Positions 33,650 through 43,105 of a DNA stretch of 64,000 bases are shown here, one piece after another; the stretch's first letter is position 1; every line of letters starts with the position of its first letter. Position numbers and translations under genes: made by a program. The notes under the pieces were generated by a model. That model searched no databases. It saw nothing but the letters and a program-made list of their open reading frames with translations, and was not told the DNA's origin. Origin of the DNA: JBBSEX01 sp038239345 (GTDB taxonomy: Bacteria > Acidobacteriota > Terriglobia > Bryobacterales > Bryobacteraceae). The DNA is taken from positions 372,001-436,000 of the forward strand of contig JBBSEX010000002.1 of assembly GCA_038239345.1 (NCBI GenBank), read 5' to 3'.

Positions 33650-34920
33650 CTTCCCTGTTCCTTGTTTTGCTAGAGGTGTTTCTCGCCGTCCTCCTGATTC
33701 TGGTAACGTTCGTGCAACTTCTCTATCTGGAATCTCTACGCTTGCGGGCCCGGGAACTGCCCGCCCTGGAGCTATTCAAAGAAACAATTGAAGAGCGAAT
33801 CGGCCTGAAGACTGACCTTGGGACACTCTCGTTCTCATTGATCAAACACTCGGCGCTGTGGCTATCGGGAATTCTTTATCTCTGTTTATCGCAAGGCGGC
33901 GCGAAGCCTTTGTGGGAGGCGCTACTGGGCGCGATCTTCCTTAGCTTCTTGACGATGATCGTAACCACCTACATCATTCCGCAGTTGCTGTATCGCCGCA
34001 CCACCGGCCAGTGGCTGCTGCCCATGGTTCCGGCGCTGCGAGCCTTATCGTTTGGCGCCGTCCCGGTGGCCTGGATGGTAACGTTCCTGCATTCCCTGTT
34101 TGAGCTGGGTGGCGCCGATAAGGCCGCAGAAGAGCCTACCCATCCCTCGGAACACATCGAGGCGCTGATTTCGGCCGGTACCGAAGAGGGGATCATCGAC
34201 GAAACGGATCGCCGCTTAATCCAATCTGTCGTAGCATTCGGGGACAAGACGGTGCGCGAAGTGATGACCCCTCGCCCGAATATAGTGGCCATCCAGCAGG
34301 ATCGGACACTGGAAGATCTACGGCAGCTGGTGATTCATGAGCAATACTCCCGCATTCCCGTGTATGAAGGAAGCATCGATCACATCGCCGGATTCGTGCA
34401 TGTCCGCGACATGTTTGAAGTGGATCTTGCCGAACGCCAGACACGGCACGTTCGCGAGCTGGCCCGCCCCATCCGTTTGGTGCCCGAAACCAAACGCGTC
34501 GACCGTCTGATGCGCGAGATGCAGCAGGACGGCGCCCATATGGCGATTGTTGTGGACGAATACGGGAATACCGCTGGAGTTGCGACAATGGAAGATCTGG
34601 TGGAAGAAATTCTCGGCGAAATTCACGACGAGCACGAACCGGAACGGGATGTGCGGGAAGAGTCCGATGGCAGTTTTATCATGTCGGGAAGCTTCGATGT
34701 CAGCCGGTTGCAGGAGTTGATGGATTTCCGTCCGCAGGAAGAAACGGAATCGACTACGATCGGTGGCCTGATGACGGAGTGGCTGGGGCATGTGCCTTCT
34801 CCCGGCGAGACCATCGCGATGGACGGCATCCAATTGGAAGCCGTGGCGTCTAATGAGTTGCGCGTGGAACAGGTGCGGGCGACGCGCAAGATCGCGGAAA
34901 AAGAAAATGGCAAAGCATAA
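33646..34920 (+). CDS. HlyC/CorC (CNNM-like) transporter with CBS domains
   Basis: Membrane protein of 424 residues: an N-terminal hydrophobic helix (LFLVLLEVFLAVLLILVTFV), a DUF21-like region with about three more helices (ILYLCL, FLTMIVTTYIIPQLL, FGAVPVAWMVTFL), then two CBS domains (about 200-330, marked by VREVMTPRPNIVAIQ and RPIRLVPETKRVDRLM) and the CorC_HlyC domain (about 340-415). Such proteins move or sense divalent cations, especially Mg2+. GTG start overlapping ybeY; its 3' end overlaps era by 14 bases. Confidence 0.87.
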   Translation: MTSLFLVLLEVFLAVLLILVTFVQLLYLESLRLRARELPALELFKETIEERIGLKTDLGTLSFSLIKHSALWLSGILYLCLSQGGAKPLWEALLGAIFLSFLTMIVTTYIIPQLLYRRTTGQWLLPMVPALRALSFGAVPVAWMVTFLHSLFELGGADKAAEEPTHPSEHIEALISAGTEEGIIDETDRRLIQSVVAFGDKTVREVMTPRPNIVAIQQDRTLEDLRQLVIHEQYSRIPVYEGSIDHIAGFVHVRDMFEVDLAERQTRHVRELARPIRLVPETKRVDRLMREMQQDGAHMAIVVDEYGNTAGVATMEDLVEEILGEIHDEHEPERDVREESDGSFIMSGSFDVSRLQELMDFRPQEETESTTIGGLMTEWLGHVPSPGETIAMDGIQLEAVASNELRVEQVRATRKIAEKENGKA

Positions 34921-35839
34921 GCATCGCTCAGGATTTGCGTCGATCTTAGGGCGTCCAAACGCCGGGAAATCGACGCTGCTGAACGCGTTCCTGGGCTCGA
35001 AGCTTGCCATCACGGCGAGCAAGCCGCAAACAACGAGGACGGCCGTACAAGGCGTACTTACCGCCGACAATGCTCAGATCGTGTTCATCGATACACCGGG
35101 GATTCACAAATCCGATTCGATGATCAATAAGCGGATGATGGAAACGGTCCGTGGCGCCACCAAGGATCGTGATGTGCTGTTGTTTCTCGCCGATGCTTCC
35201 GTCCCCTTCGGCGCCGAAGATGCACAGGCCATCGATTTGGTGAAGAAAGCCGAGGCGCCGGTTCTGCTGGTGCTAAATAAGATCGATCGCCTGGAGCGGA
35301 AAGACGACTTGCTCAAGCGCCTGGAAGAGTATCGCGGGGCGCACGATTTCGCGGAATTCATTCCTATCTCGGCGATCCAGGGCGAGGGTTTGGATGTCCT
35401 TAAAAAAGCCGTAATCGACCGGCTGCCCGTAGGCCCGGCGTTCTACCCGGCGGATTATATTACCGACCAGCCGGAGCGCTTTCTGGCGGGAGAGTTGATT
35501 CGTGAAAAGATCCTGAATGAAACTCGCCAGGAAGTTCCGCACGCCGTTGCTGTATTGATCGAGAAATGGGAAGACACCGCTCCCGAAGGCGCCCGGACCA
35601 AGAACAAGATGATCCGGATCTCGGCCACCGTTTATGTGGAGCGGGATGGACAAAAGGCGATCATTATTGGGGCGGGCGGCACGGTCCTGAAGAAGATCGG
35701 TACGGAAGCGCGGCTCGATATCGAACAACTTCTGGCGCGTAAAGTGTTTTTGGAACTGTTCGTAAAAGTGCGCGCGAACTGGCGCGAAGATCCCGGTTTT
35801 CTGAATGAGATAGACTGGCGTTCGATGGCGGGAATGTGA
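34907..35839 (+). CDS. era: GTPase Era
   Basis: Ribosome-assembly GTPase that binds the 16S rRNA 3' end. G1 is GRPNAGKSTLL (about 15-25), the G2 threonine region KPQTTRTAVQGVL, G3 DTPGIHK, G4 NKIDRL, and a C-terminal KH domain (about 210-300) with VIEKWEDTA and IIIGAGGTVLKKIGTEARLD. 310 residues, slightly longer than E. coli Era (301). The start is the ATG at 34907, inside the 3' end of the CBS-domain gene; upstream sequence in the same frame is not Era-like. Confidence 0.95.
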   Translation: MAKHKHRSGFASILGRPNAGKSTLLNAFLGSKLAITASKPQTTRTAVQGVLTADNAQIVFIDTPGIHKSDSMINKRMMETVRGATKDRDVLLFLADASVPFGAEDAQAIDLVKKAEAPVLLVLNKIDRLERKDDLLKRLEEYRGAHDFAEFIPISAIQGEGLDVLKKAVIDRLPVGPAFYPADYITDQPERFLAGELIREKILNETRQEVPHAVAVLIEKWEDTAPEGARTKNKMIRISATVYVERDGQKAIIIGAGGTVLKKIGTEARLDIEQLLARKVFLELFVKVRANWREDPGFLNEIDWRSMAGM

Positions 35840-36111
35840 TAAATCGACGACAACTGCTGCTTTTCTTGTTCCTCTTTTTGCCTCTTTTTGGTCAAGGTAC
35901 GCCGGTGGATGACCGTATTTACGACCAGGTACGCCTGAAACTCTCAGCCGATCGCGACGTAGGCGGCGGAGCCATCGATGTTCAGGTGAAGAATGGTGCC
36001 GTTACGCTGAAGGGCGTGGTGGCGAAAGAACGGATCAAGACCCGGGCCGAACATCTGGCCAAAAAGGTGAAAGGCGTCACCAGCGTTACAAATCAGCTGC
36101 AAGTGAAGTAG
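35836..36111 (+). CDS. Small secreted BON-domain protein
   Basis: Signal-peptide-like hydrophobic N-terminus (LLLFLFLFLPLFGQG) and one BON domain of about 70 residues (DDRIYDQVRLKLSADRDVGG, GAIDVQVKNGAVTLKGVV, VKGVTSVTNQLQV). BON domains bind phospholipid membranes. GTG start overlaps the era stop (GTGA), an odd but clear coupling of a periplasmic protein to era. No lipobox cysteine is present. Confidence 0.85.
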   Translation: MINRRQLLLFLFLFLPLFGQGTPVDDRIYDQVRLKLSADRDVGGGAIDVQVKNGAVTLKGVVAKERIKTRAEHLAKKVKGVTSVTNQLQVK

Positions 36112-36203
36112 GCCCGCGTTATAGTACCCGCCTTGGCCTTAGCCTAACCATTCTTTACATTTAGCCGTAACCATCCGGGGTTGGTGTGCGCCTTTTGTAC
36201 AGA

Positions 36204-37445
36204 ATGAAAGCGCTGGCCTTTTTACTAATGACGGGTTTGCTCGCGGCTCAGACGGAGCCGGCTAAGCCGCAGGGCCGTGTGATTGGCGAACTTACGGCGA
36301 AAGACGACTCGGCGAACAAATTAACAGTCAAGACCGATGCGGGCCTAGTCTATACGGTAAGTCTGGACGAAAAAACCCTGTATTTGCGTGTCCCTCCGGG
36401 TGAAAAAGATCTTAAGAAAGCTGCGCGCATTACACTTACCGACCTGAATGTCGGCGATCGGCTGATAGCGCGGGGCGCTGTTTCTGAGGAGACCAAGACT
36501 TTGCCCGCCGCCAGCGTTTTGGTAATGACCAAGGCCGATCTGGCAAAAAAAGGCGAGCAGGATCGGGCGGAATGGCAAAAACGGGGAATTTCCGGGACGG
36601 TGGCTTCGGTCAACCCGGAAACTGCGGAGATTGTCGTGACGGTACAGAGCCGTGAAGGCGCCAAACCGGTGACGGTAAGTGTCTCAAAGGCCTCGTTCCG
36701 GCGCTATGCTCCAGATTCGGTGCGCTTCAGCGATGCCAAGCCCAGTTCGTTGGCCGATGTAACTAGTGGTGATAGAGCTCGCGTTTTGGGCGATAAGAAT
36801 GAAGACGGCAGCAAAATGACCGCCGAAGTAGTGGTTTCGGGTTCGTTTCGCACTCTGGCGGCGACGGTGATCGCGGCCGATGCGGCTACCGGGGATATCA
36901 GAGTAAAGGATTTGCAGTCGAAGGAAACGCTGACAGTGCACACGAATGCCGATTCTAAGCTTCATCGCATGCCCGAAGCGATGGCCGCTATGATGGCCCG
37001 CCGGCGCGATGCCGCGGCAGGTAGTCCCGGTGCCCCGGGTGCTACTGGGCCGGGTACCCCAGGTTCGGGCGCAAGCTCTCCGGGCGCGGGTTCGGGTGGT
37101 CCTCCAAACGGCGCGGGCACGGGGTCGCCACGGCGTACGCCCGACGGCCAGCCAATTGCCGCTGGACAGCCTCCAGTGGGCGGGACAGGTGGGGCGGGCC
37201 GAATGGGCGGCGGTGGGTCGGATTTCCAACAAATGATTGAGCGCATGCCGGTGTTTAAGGTTGCGGAACTTAAGGCCGGGGATGCGTTGATCATTTCCAG
37301 CACCAACGGGGCCGATAAATCCAACGTCACCGCTATATCGCTGATCGCCGGCGTCGAACCGTTCCTTGCAGCGGCTCCACGTAACACCGCCGGGCAGGTA
37401 AACCTCGGCAATTGGAACTTTGACATCGGTGGCCCTGCCCAGTAA
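36204..37445 (+). CDS. Secreted DUF5666-like protein with Gly/Pro-rich segment
   Basis: Signal peptide (MKALAFLLMTGLLAAQ) and about four beta-type repeats of DUF5666 character: GRVIGELTAKDDSANKLTVK, GTVASVNPETAEIVVTVQSR, ATVIAADAATGDIRVKDLQS, and a final one after the low-complexity part. Residues about 265-345 are Gly/Pro/Ala/Ser-rich with collagen-like Gly-X-Y runs (GSPGAPGATGPGTPGSG). ATG at 36204 is used; a GTG at 36186 is also open. The TonB-dependent receptor starts 60 bases downstream and also has a Gly-rich segment, so the two may cooperate at the outer membrane. Confidence 0.75.
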   Translation: MKALAFLLMTGLLAAQTEPAKPQGRVIGELTAKDDSANKLTVKTDAGLVYTVSLDEKTLYLRVPPGEKDLKKAARITLTDLNVGDRLIARGAVSEETKTLPAASVLVMTKADLAKKGEQDRAEWQKRGISGTVASVNPETAEIVVTVQSREGAKPVTVSVSKASFRRYAPDSVRFSDAKPSSLADVTSGDRARVLGDKNEDGSKMTAEVVVSGSFRTLAATVIAADAATGDIRVKDLQSKETLTVHTNADSKLHRMPEAMAAMMARRRDAAAGSPGAPGATGPGTPGSGASSPGAGSGGPPNGAGTGSPRRTPDGQPIAAGQPPVGGTGGAGRMGGGGSDFQQMIERMPVFKVAELKAGDALIISSTNGADKSNVTAISLIAGVEPFLAAAPRNTAGQVNLGNWNFDIGGPAQ

Positions 37446-37505
37446 CGCAGGTCCTTTTCGAAGCACGACAATCTAAAGCTCTAGGAATAATCAGACAGGG
37501 AAGGC

Positions 37506-40454
37506 ATGCTCAATTTTCAACGACTCTTTTTCGTGTTCGTATTCGTGGTGTCGGCGTTCAGCCAGCAGGGCGCGCCAAAGAACTCAGGGATATTAAGAGG
37601 TGTAGTTTCCGATGAATCCGGGGCGGTGATCCCAGGTAGCGTGGTCACGGCGGTAGGCCCTGACAAGGCAGCGAAAAGAGCCGTCGCGGATAATTCGGGA
37701 AACTTCACAATATCGGGTCTGACGCCAGGAATGTACGCCGTGACTGCGACCGCGGATGGCATGGCGCCGATTCGCCTGGCAGCGGTCAACGTGCAAGCCG
37801 GTGTCCCGCAAGTCATAGCACTGGCGATGAAGGTAGCCACGGAGAAGCAGGAAGTCACCGTGCAGGAATCCACCACAGGTCTGATGGTCAGTACAGACCC
37901 TTCCAGTAATGCCGGCGCATTGGTGTTGCGACAGGAGGACCTGGCCGCCTTGCCGGACGATCCGGATGATCTTGCCGCCGATCTACAGGCCTTGGCTGGC
38001 CCTTCCGCAGGCCCCAACGGAGGACAGATTTTCATCGATGGATTCTCCGGCGGCCAGTTGCCACCCAAGGAATCCATTCGCGAGATCCGCATCAACTCGA
38101 ACCCGTTTTCGGCCGAGTACGACCGGGTCGGATTCGGCCGCATCGAGATTTTGACCAAGCCCGGCTCGGACCACTTCCGGGGGCAGATCTTCTTCAGTTC
38201 CAGCGATCAGATCTTCAACGCCAAGAATCCCTTTGCCGGTCCTAACAAGCCGGATTACCTCAGCCGTCAGTACGGCGGGAATTTCAGCGGGCCGCTGGGG
38301 AAGAGAGCATCGTTTTTCTTCGATTTCGATCGCCGCGAGATCGAGGACGTGGCCGTGATCAATGCGGTAACACTCGGCGATAATTTCGTCCCGAATACGA
38401 TCTTTGCCTCGTTCCCCACTCCACAGGAACGGATGAGCATTGGGCCGCGAATCGATTATCAAATCAACGCCAGCAACACGCTAACGGCGCGCTACCGCTA
38501 TACCCGGAATAACCAGGATGGGCAGGGGATCGGCGGTTTTGTGTTGGCGTCGAACGGATCGAACCTCGAGTTCACCGATCACACGGTTCAATTGACCGAG
38601 ACCGCTGTGTTGAATGCTCACACGATCAACGAAACGCGATTCGAGTTTACGCGGGAGCGCTCCAACAACAATTATCTAAATCCCGGGACAACCATCAACG
38701 TACTGGATTCCTTCACCGGAGGCGGTGCGTCCAGCACTAGCTCCTACAACCTGACAAACAATTTTGAATTGCAGAATTTTACATCCTGGACTTTCGGGGC
38801 GCATAACGTCAAGGCCGGTTTTCGCCTGCGCACTTCATCGCTGGATAATCTTTCGCCGAACAATTTCCTGGGGAGCTTTACGTTCTCCGGGGCGCAAGGA
38901 GTTCCTGTGTTGGACGCGAACAATCAACCGACGGGCGCGCTCACCGATATCACCTCTATCGAGAGCTATCGGCGCACGCTGCTGTTCCAACAATTAGGAT
39001 ATTCGCCTACGCAAATTCGCGCCCTGGGCGGCCTGCCCTCGCAATTTCAGATCAATGCCGGCACGCCGTTTCAATCCCTGAATCAGCTTGATCTTGGCCT
39101 ATACGTCCAAGACGATTGGCGGATTCGACCCAATCTGACGTTTAGCTATGGGCTGCGTTACGAATACCAGACCAACATCAGCGATTGGCGCGATTTTGCC
39201 CCGCGTTTCGGCCTGGCCTGGGCACCTGGCGGTGGCAAATCCCGTCAACCGAAGACCGTCGTCCGCGCTGGGTCGGGCATTTTCTACGATCGTTTCAACG
39301 ATACAAACGTACTGCAAGCGGAGCGCTTTAATGGCGTGAACCAGGTCCGGTATATCGTGCGCAATCCGGCGTTCTTCTCGACGATTCCCGCTACCAGCCA
39401 ACTGCCGCAGGCGGTTAGTACGATATCGTCGATCGATAAATCGTTACGCGCGCCGTACCTTATTCAATCGGCGATTGGCGTCGAGCGGCAGATCAAATTT
39501 GGCACCATCGCCGTGAACTATACAAACTCGCGCGGCGTGCATGAACTGCTCACACGGAACATCAACGCTCCGCTACCGGGCACGAACGTCATCCCCTATC
39601 CAGGCAGCGGTCCGCTATATCAATATGAGTCGAATGGCATCCTGAATCAGAATCAAATCTTCGTCAATCTCAATTTGCGGATTGGCCGTAAGGTGACGCT
39701 CTTTACGGGTTACATCAACAATCACGCCAAAAGCAATACGGATGGAGTGAACACGTTTCCCTCCAACCAGTACAATCTGGCGGGCGACTATGGGCGTTCT
39801 TCCCTCGACATCCGGCATCGCCTTTTCCTTGGCGGTTCCATCACGGCGAAATGGAACGTGCGTTTAAGCCCCTTCATCATTGCCCGCTCGGCGCTTCCGT
39901 ATAACATTACTATCGGGCAGGATCTTCTGGGTACAACGCTCTTTAATCAGCGCCCGTCGTTTGCTACATCAGGAACGCCGGGAGCGATCGATACGCAGTT
40001 TGGCGATTTTAATCCTACTCCCCCGCCCGGTAGCCCAACAGTGGAGCGGAACTTCTTTGACGGGCCGAGCCAATTCTCGGCGAACCTGCGGGTCAGCCGC
40101 ACTTGGGGATTCGGTCCCAGCCGCAATCAGCGCGCCGGCCCTCCGCCAAGTTCCGACGGCGGTGGCGGACCGGGAGGCGGGGGTGCGCACGGGGGACGCG
40201 GTGGCGGCGGAATGGGCGGCGGCCGAGGCGGCATGGGCGGCGGATTTGGCGATGTAGTAACCGAACACCGCTACAACATGACGCTCTCTGTGCAAGCGCG
40301 CAATCTGTTTAATCACGAGAATTTCTCGAACTACACCAGCAGCTTGCAATCGCCAATCTTCGGCGAACCGAATAGCTTAGCCAACAACGGCAACCAGGCG
40401 GCCGGCGCGGCGAGTAACCGGCGTATCGAACTACAGGTCCGATTCAGTTTTTAG
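37506..40454 (+). CDS. Oar-like TonB-dependent receptor with carboxypeptidase-regulatory domain
   Basis: Outer-membrane receptor of 982 residues. After a signal peptide (FFVFVFVVSAFSQQG) comes a carboxypeptidase-regulatory-like domain (about 28-110: LRGVVSDESGAVIPGSVVT, GLTPGMYAVTATADGM), a plug region (about 125-240: QEDLAALPDDPDDLAADLQA, IRINSNPFSAEYDRVGFGRI), and the beta-barrel. No classic TonB box is obvious. A glycine-rich loop (SSDGGGGPGGGGAHGGRG...) lies near residues 885-915 before the final strands; the protein ends in an aromatic-terminated strand (IELQVRFSF). Such receptors import or bind oligomers; the ligand is unknown. Confidence 0.9.
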   Translation: MLNFQRLFFVFVFVVSAFSQQGAPKNSGILRGVVSDESGAVIPGSVVTAVGPDKAAKRAVADNSGNFTISGLTPGMYAVTATADGMAPIRLAAVNVQAGVPQVIALAMKVATEKQEVTVQESTTGLMVSTDPSSNAGALVLRQEDLAALPDDPDDLAADLQALAGPSAGPNGGQIFIDGFSGGQLPPKESIREIRINSNPFSAEYDRVGFGRIEILTKPGSDHFRGQIFFSSSDQIFNAKNPFAGPNKPDYLSRQYGGNFSGPLGKRASFFFDFDRREIEDVAVINAVTLGDNFVPNTIFASFPTPQERMSIGPRIDYQINASNTLTARYRYTRNNQDGQGIGGFVLASNGSNLEFTDHTVQLTETAVLNAHTINETRFEFTRERSNNNYLNPGTTINVLDSFTGGGASSTSSYNLTNNFELQNFTSWTFGAHNVKAGFRLRTSSLDNLSPNNFLGSFTFSGAQGVPVLDANNQPTGALTDITSIESYRRTLLFQQLGYSPTQIRALGGLPSQFQINAGTPFQSLNQLDLGLYVQDDWRIRPNLTFSYGLRYEYQTNISDWRDFAPRFGLAWAPGGGKSRQPKTVVRAGSGIFYDRFNDTNVLQAERFNGVNQVRYIVRNPAFFSTIPATSQLPQAVSTISSIDKSLRAPYLIQSAIGVERQIKFGTIAVNYTNSRGVHELLTRNINAPLPGTNVIPYPGSGPLYQYESNGILNQNQIFVNLNLRIGRKVTLFTGYINNHAKSNTDGVNTFPSNQYNLAGDYGRSSLDIRHRLFLGGSITAKWNVRLSPFIIARSALPYNITIGQDLLGTTLFNQRPSFATSGTPGAIDTQFGDFNPTPPPGSPTVERNFFDGPSQFSANLRVSRTWGFGPSRNQRAGPPPSSDGGGGPGGGGAHGGRGGGGMGGGRGGMGGGFGDVVTEHRYNMTLSVQARNLFNHENFSNYTSSLQSPIFGEPNSLANNGNQAAGAASNRRIELQVRFSF

Positions 40455-40468
40455 GCGGGTGATGTCTT

Positions 40469-41635
40469 TCATCCCTTAGTGGACAGGAAAGCGCGAATCC
40501 GTTCGACGGCAGCCATCAGGTTCTCATAGGAATTCGCGATGCTGAAGCGCAGATAGCCTTCGCCATATTCGCCAAACTCCGTGCCACCCAGGCAAGCCAC
40601 TCCCGCTTCACGCAACAGTGCATCGGCCAGTGGCTTAGCCTTCCAAGCAGTACCCTGAATATTAGGGAAAGCGTAAAACGCACCGCTCGGACGCTGGCAA
40701 CGGAAGCCGGGAATTCCGTTCAGCCCGTCACAAAATGCGTCGCGGCGGCGATGAAATTCAGCCACCATGCGGTCGCTCTCGTCTTGCGGCCCGGTCAATG
40801 CGGCAAGCCCCGCGCGTTGCGTAAAACTCGCCGTGCAGGAGTTGGAATTCACCATTAGTTTATTCACGGCATCCACCAACCATTCGGGCATTACGCCGTA
40901 GCCGAGGCGCCAACCCGTCATCGCGTACGTCTTTGAAAACCCATCCAGGATGATGGTCTTCTCAAGCATTCCAGGCAGGCTCGTAATCGATTGCGGACGC
41001 TCGTCGAAGTAGATACGGCTGTAGATCTCGTCCGATAAAATCATCAGGTCGCGATCGCGCACCATATCGGCGATGGACCGCAAATCGTCCGCTGGAATTA
41101 CGCCGCCAGTCGGATTATGCGGAGAATTCAGAATCAGCATTTTCGTCCGGTCCGAAAGGCTGCGTTCTAATACGTCAAGGTCGAGCGAAAATCCACGGGC
41201 TTCGATCAGCGGCACGGGCACCGGCGTTGCGCCCAGGAAGCGAATTAGCGATTCGTAAATCGGAAACCCGGGATTTGGATAAATGACCTCGTCGCCTTCC
41301 TCAATGAGCGCCAGCATCGGGAAGAACATCATCGGCTTGCCACCGGGAACGACGCAGACATGCTCACGGCCGACGCGAATGCCGCGTGTGTGGGAAACGT
41401 AGGCGGCGATCGCATCGCGAAATTCCGGAAACCCTTGTGTCGGGCCGTAATGCGTCCAGCCTTGGTCCAGCGCGGTCTTCCCGGCCTCAATCACATGCGC
41501 TGGAGTTTCAAAGTCCGGCTCACCAATCTCCAGATGAATGATGTTGCGGCCTTGTGCTTCCAGGGCCCGAGCTTTGACGAGAACTTCGAAGGCTCCCTCG
41601 ATGCCGATGCGGGACATCCGGCGGGCGAGTTGCAT
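40469..41635 (-). CDS. Aspartate aminotransferase-like PLP enzyme
   Basis: Class I/II aminotransferase of 388 residues. It begins MQLARRMSRIGIEGAFEVLV; NSPHNPTGGVI and ILSDEIYSRIYFDE are characteristic, and the PLP lysine is in ILDGFSKTYAMTGWRLGYGV. The C-terminal half has RFSIANSYENL. It resembles aspartate/aromatic aminotransferases of subgroup I-gamma, but substrate cannot be fixed. Its start overlaps the stop of the mini OB-fold gene by one base (TGATG), so it lies in one operon with the thiolase. Confidence 0.9.
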   Translation of the reverse strand: MQLARRMSRIGIEGAFEVLVKARALEAQGRNIIHLEIGEPDFETPAHVIEAGKTALDQGWTHYGPTQGFPEFRDAIAAYVSHTRGIRVGREHVCVVPGGKPMMFFPMLALIEEGDEVIYPNPGFPIYESLIRFLGATPVPVPLIEARGFSLDLDVLERSLSDRTKMLILNSPHNPTGGVIPADDLRSIADMVRDRDLMILSDEIYSRIYFDERPQSITSLPGMLEKTIILDGFSKTYAMTGWRLGYGVMPEWLVDAVNKLMVNSNSCTASFTQRAGLAALTGPQDESDRMVAEFHRRRDAFCDGLNGIPGFRCQRPSGAFYAFPNIQGTAWKAKPLADALLREAGVACLGGTEFGEYGEGYLRFSIANSYENLMAAVERIRAFLSTKG

Positions 41636-41856
41636 CAGCTTTTCTCAAAGAAAGGAATGCCGCTTCGTTCTTCCAGAAATTTCACCTTGTCGTCGATGGC
41701 CACGCGTGCGCCTTCGATGCGCACCGTCAATCTACCGCCGCTGTCGAGTGTCACAATGGCCATCTGATAAGGAGCGTCAGCGACGAATTGCGCCGGCGCC
41801 GAATAAACCACCGTCTCGGTATACACCGTGCCATCCGAAATACGTTTGTCGCTCAT
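41635..41856 (-). CDS. Minimal DUF35-type OB-fold protein, thiolase partner
   Basis: 73 residues that look like the OB-fold half of DUF35 (ChsH2-like) acyl-CoA-associated proteins: APAQFVADAPYQMAIVTLDS, GGRLTVRIEGARVAIDDKV, KFLEERSGIPFFEK. The rubredoxin-like zinc ribbon that normally precedes the OB fold is absent, with no cysteines at all. DUF35 proteins form complexes with SCP2-type thiolases, which is exactly the upstream gene here. The start overlaps the thiolase stop by four bases (ATGA), and the stop overlaps the aminotransferase start. Confidence 0.75.
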   Translation of the reverse strand: MSDKRISDGTVYTETVVYSAPAQFVADAPYQMAIVTLDSGGRLTVRIEGARVAIDDKVKFLEERSGIPFFEKS

Positions 41857-43013
41857 GCCTTCCCCAGGACCGTCACTACGGCGGTAGCGCCCGAACCGCC
41901 GAGATTTTGCGCTAAGCCAAGCGTATTTCGCTCCAATTGCCGCTCACCCGCTTCGCCGCGAATTTGCAACGCGACATCGCAGATCTGGCCCACTCCGGTA
42001 GCGCCCACCGGATGGCCCTTGGATTTCAACCCGCCACTCGTATTCACCGGGCGCGCGCCGTCTAAAGCCGTGCAGCCGTTCGAGGCATACGGGCCGCCAT
42101 CGCCCTTCTTGACGAAGCCAAGATCCTCAGTCGCGATAATTTCAGCGATCGTGAAACAATCGTGCACCTCGGCGAACTGGATATCGTTCGCCGTTACTCC
42201 GGCCATCTTGTAAGCCTTCGCGGCGGCTGTTTGGACGGCGCGAAACGTCGTGATATCGTCTTTTTCATCCAGGGCCAAAACGTCGGAGGTCTGGGCGATT
42301 CCCAACACGCGAACGGGCTTCGCGCCGAATTCCAACGCCCGCTCCAAGGGGACAATCAAGACCGCGGCGGCGCCATCGCTGATCAACGAACAATCGTAAA
42401 CCGATAACGGCTCGGCGATCGGCTTACCAGCCAGCGCCTGTTCCATCGTGATCACTTTTTTCATATGCGCGTAAGGATTCTTCGCGCCGTTGGCATGATT
42501 CTTCACGGCGACAGCGGCCAGATGCTCGCGGGTGGTGCCGTATTGATACATATGACGGCGGGCGATCATGGCGAACAACGCGGGAAAGGTCGCGCCGGCT
42601 TTTCCTTCACCGCTCGTATCCCCCGCGGCCGCAAGGATTTCGGTCACCACCGGCGTCGGCTGGGAAGTCATTTTCTCTACACCCAATACCATCACGACGT
42701 CGTTCAAGCCGGCAGCGACGCTGGATACAGCGTGATAAAAAGCAGAACCGCTGGAGGCGCAAGCGGCCTCAAATCGCGTGCAGGGAACACCCTTGATTCC
42801 CAGGCCGCTGGCAACGTAGGGCGCCAAATGATTCTGCCCTACGAAGGAGGGTCCGGCGAAATTGCCCAGATAGAACGCTTCCACTTGGCCCGGTTCGGCG
42901 TTCGCGTCCTGCAAACATTTTTGCCCGGCTTCGATGGCCAACGAGCGCAGATCCCGGTCTGGAAACGCTCCGAAATGGGTCTTGCCGATGCCGATGACGG
43001 CAACTGGTCTCAT
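41853..43013 (-). CDS. SCP2-type thiolase
   Basis: Thiolase family, 386 residues, most like the SCP-x/SCP2 branch that acts with a DUF35 partner in acyl-CoA chemistry. The nucleophile cysteine is in RFEAACASSGSAFYHAVSSV. The histidine of GGLKSKGHPVGATGVGQICD and the NTSGG before it are catalytic; SCP2-type enzymes lack the second C-terminal cysteine motif, and here the end reads LAQNLGGSGATAVVTVLG. Reaction direction is unknown: condensation or thiolytic cleavage. It is first in an operon with the mini OB-fold and aminotransferase genes. Confidence 0.88.
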   Translation of the reverse strand: MRPVAVIGIGKTHFGAFPDRDLRSLAIEAGQKCLQDANAEPGQVEAFYLGNFAGPSFVGQNHLAPYVASGLGIKGVPCTRFEAACASSGSAFYHAVSSVAAGLNDVVMVLGVEKMTSQPTPVVTEILAAAGDTSGEGKAGATFPALFAMIARRHMYQYGTTREHLAAVAVKNHANGAKNPYAHMKKVITMEQALAGKPIAEPLSVYDCSLISDGAAAVLIVPLERALEFGAKPVRVLGIAQTSDVLALDEKDDITTFRAVQTAAAKAYKMAGVTANDIQFAEVHDCFTIAEIIATEDLGFVKKGDGGPYASNGCTALDGARPVNTSGGLKSKGHPVGATGVGQICDVALQIRGEAGERQLERNTLGLAQNLGGSGATAVVTVLGKA

Positions 43014-43105
43014 ATAAGATTAGAATAGCAATCGAGTAGGAAGGATTCCTTCCACGTTTTAGGGATTTGCGCGTCATCTGTAACGAGGGAGTGTCCCGGC
43101 GGGCG

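Noticed and set aside
34790..34906. N-terminal extension of Era
   Set aside because: The sequence is a shadow of the CBS-domain gene and unlike Era N-termini.
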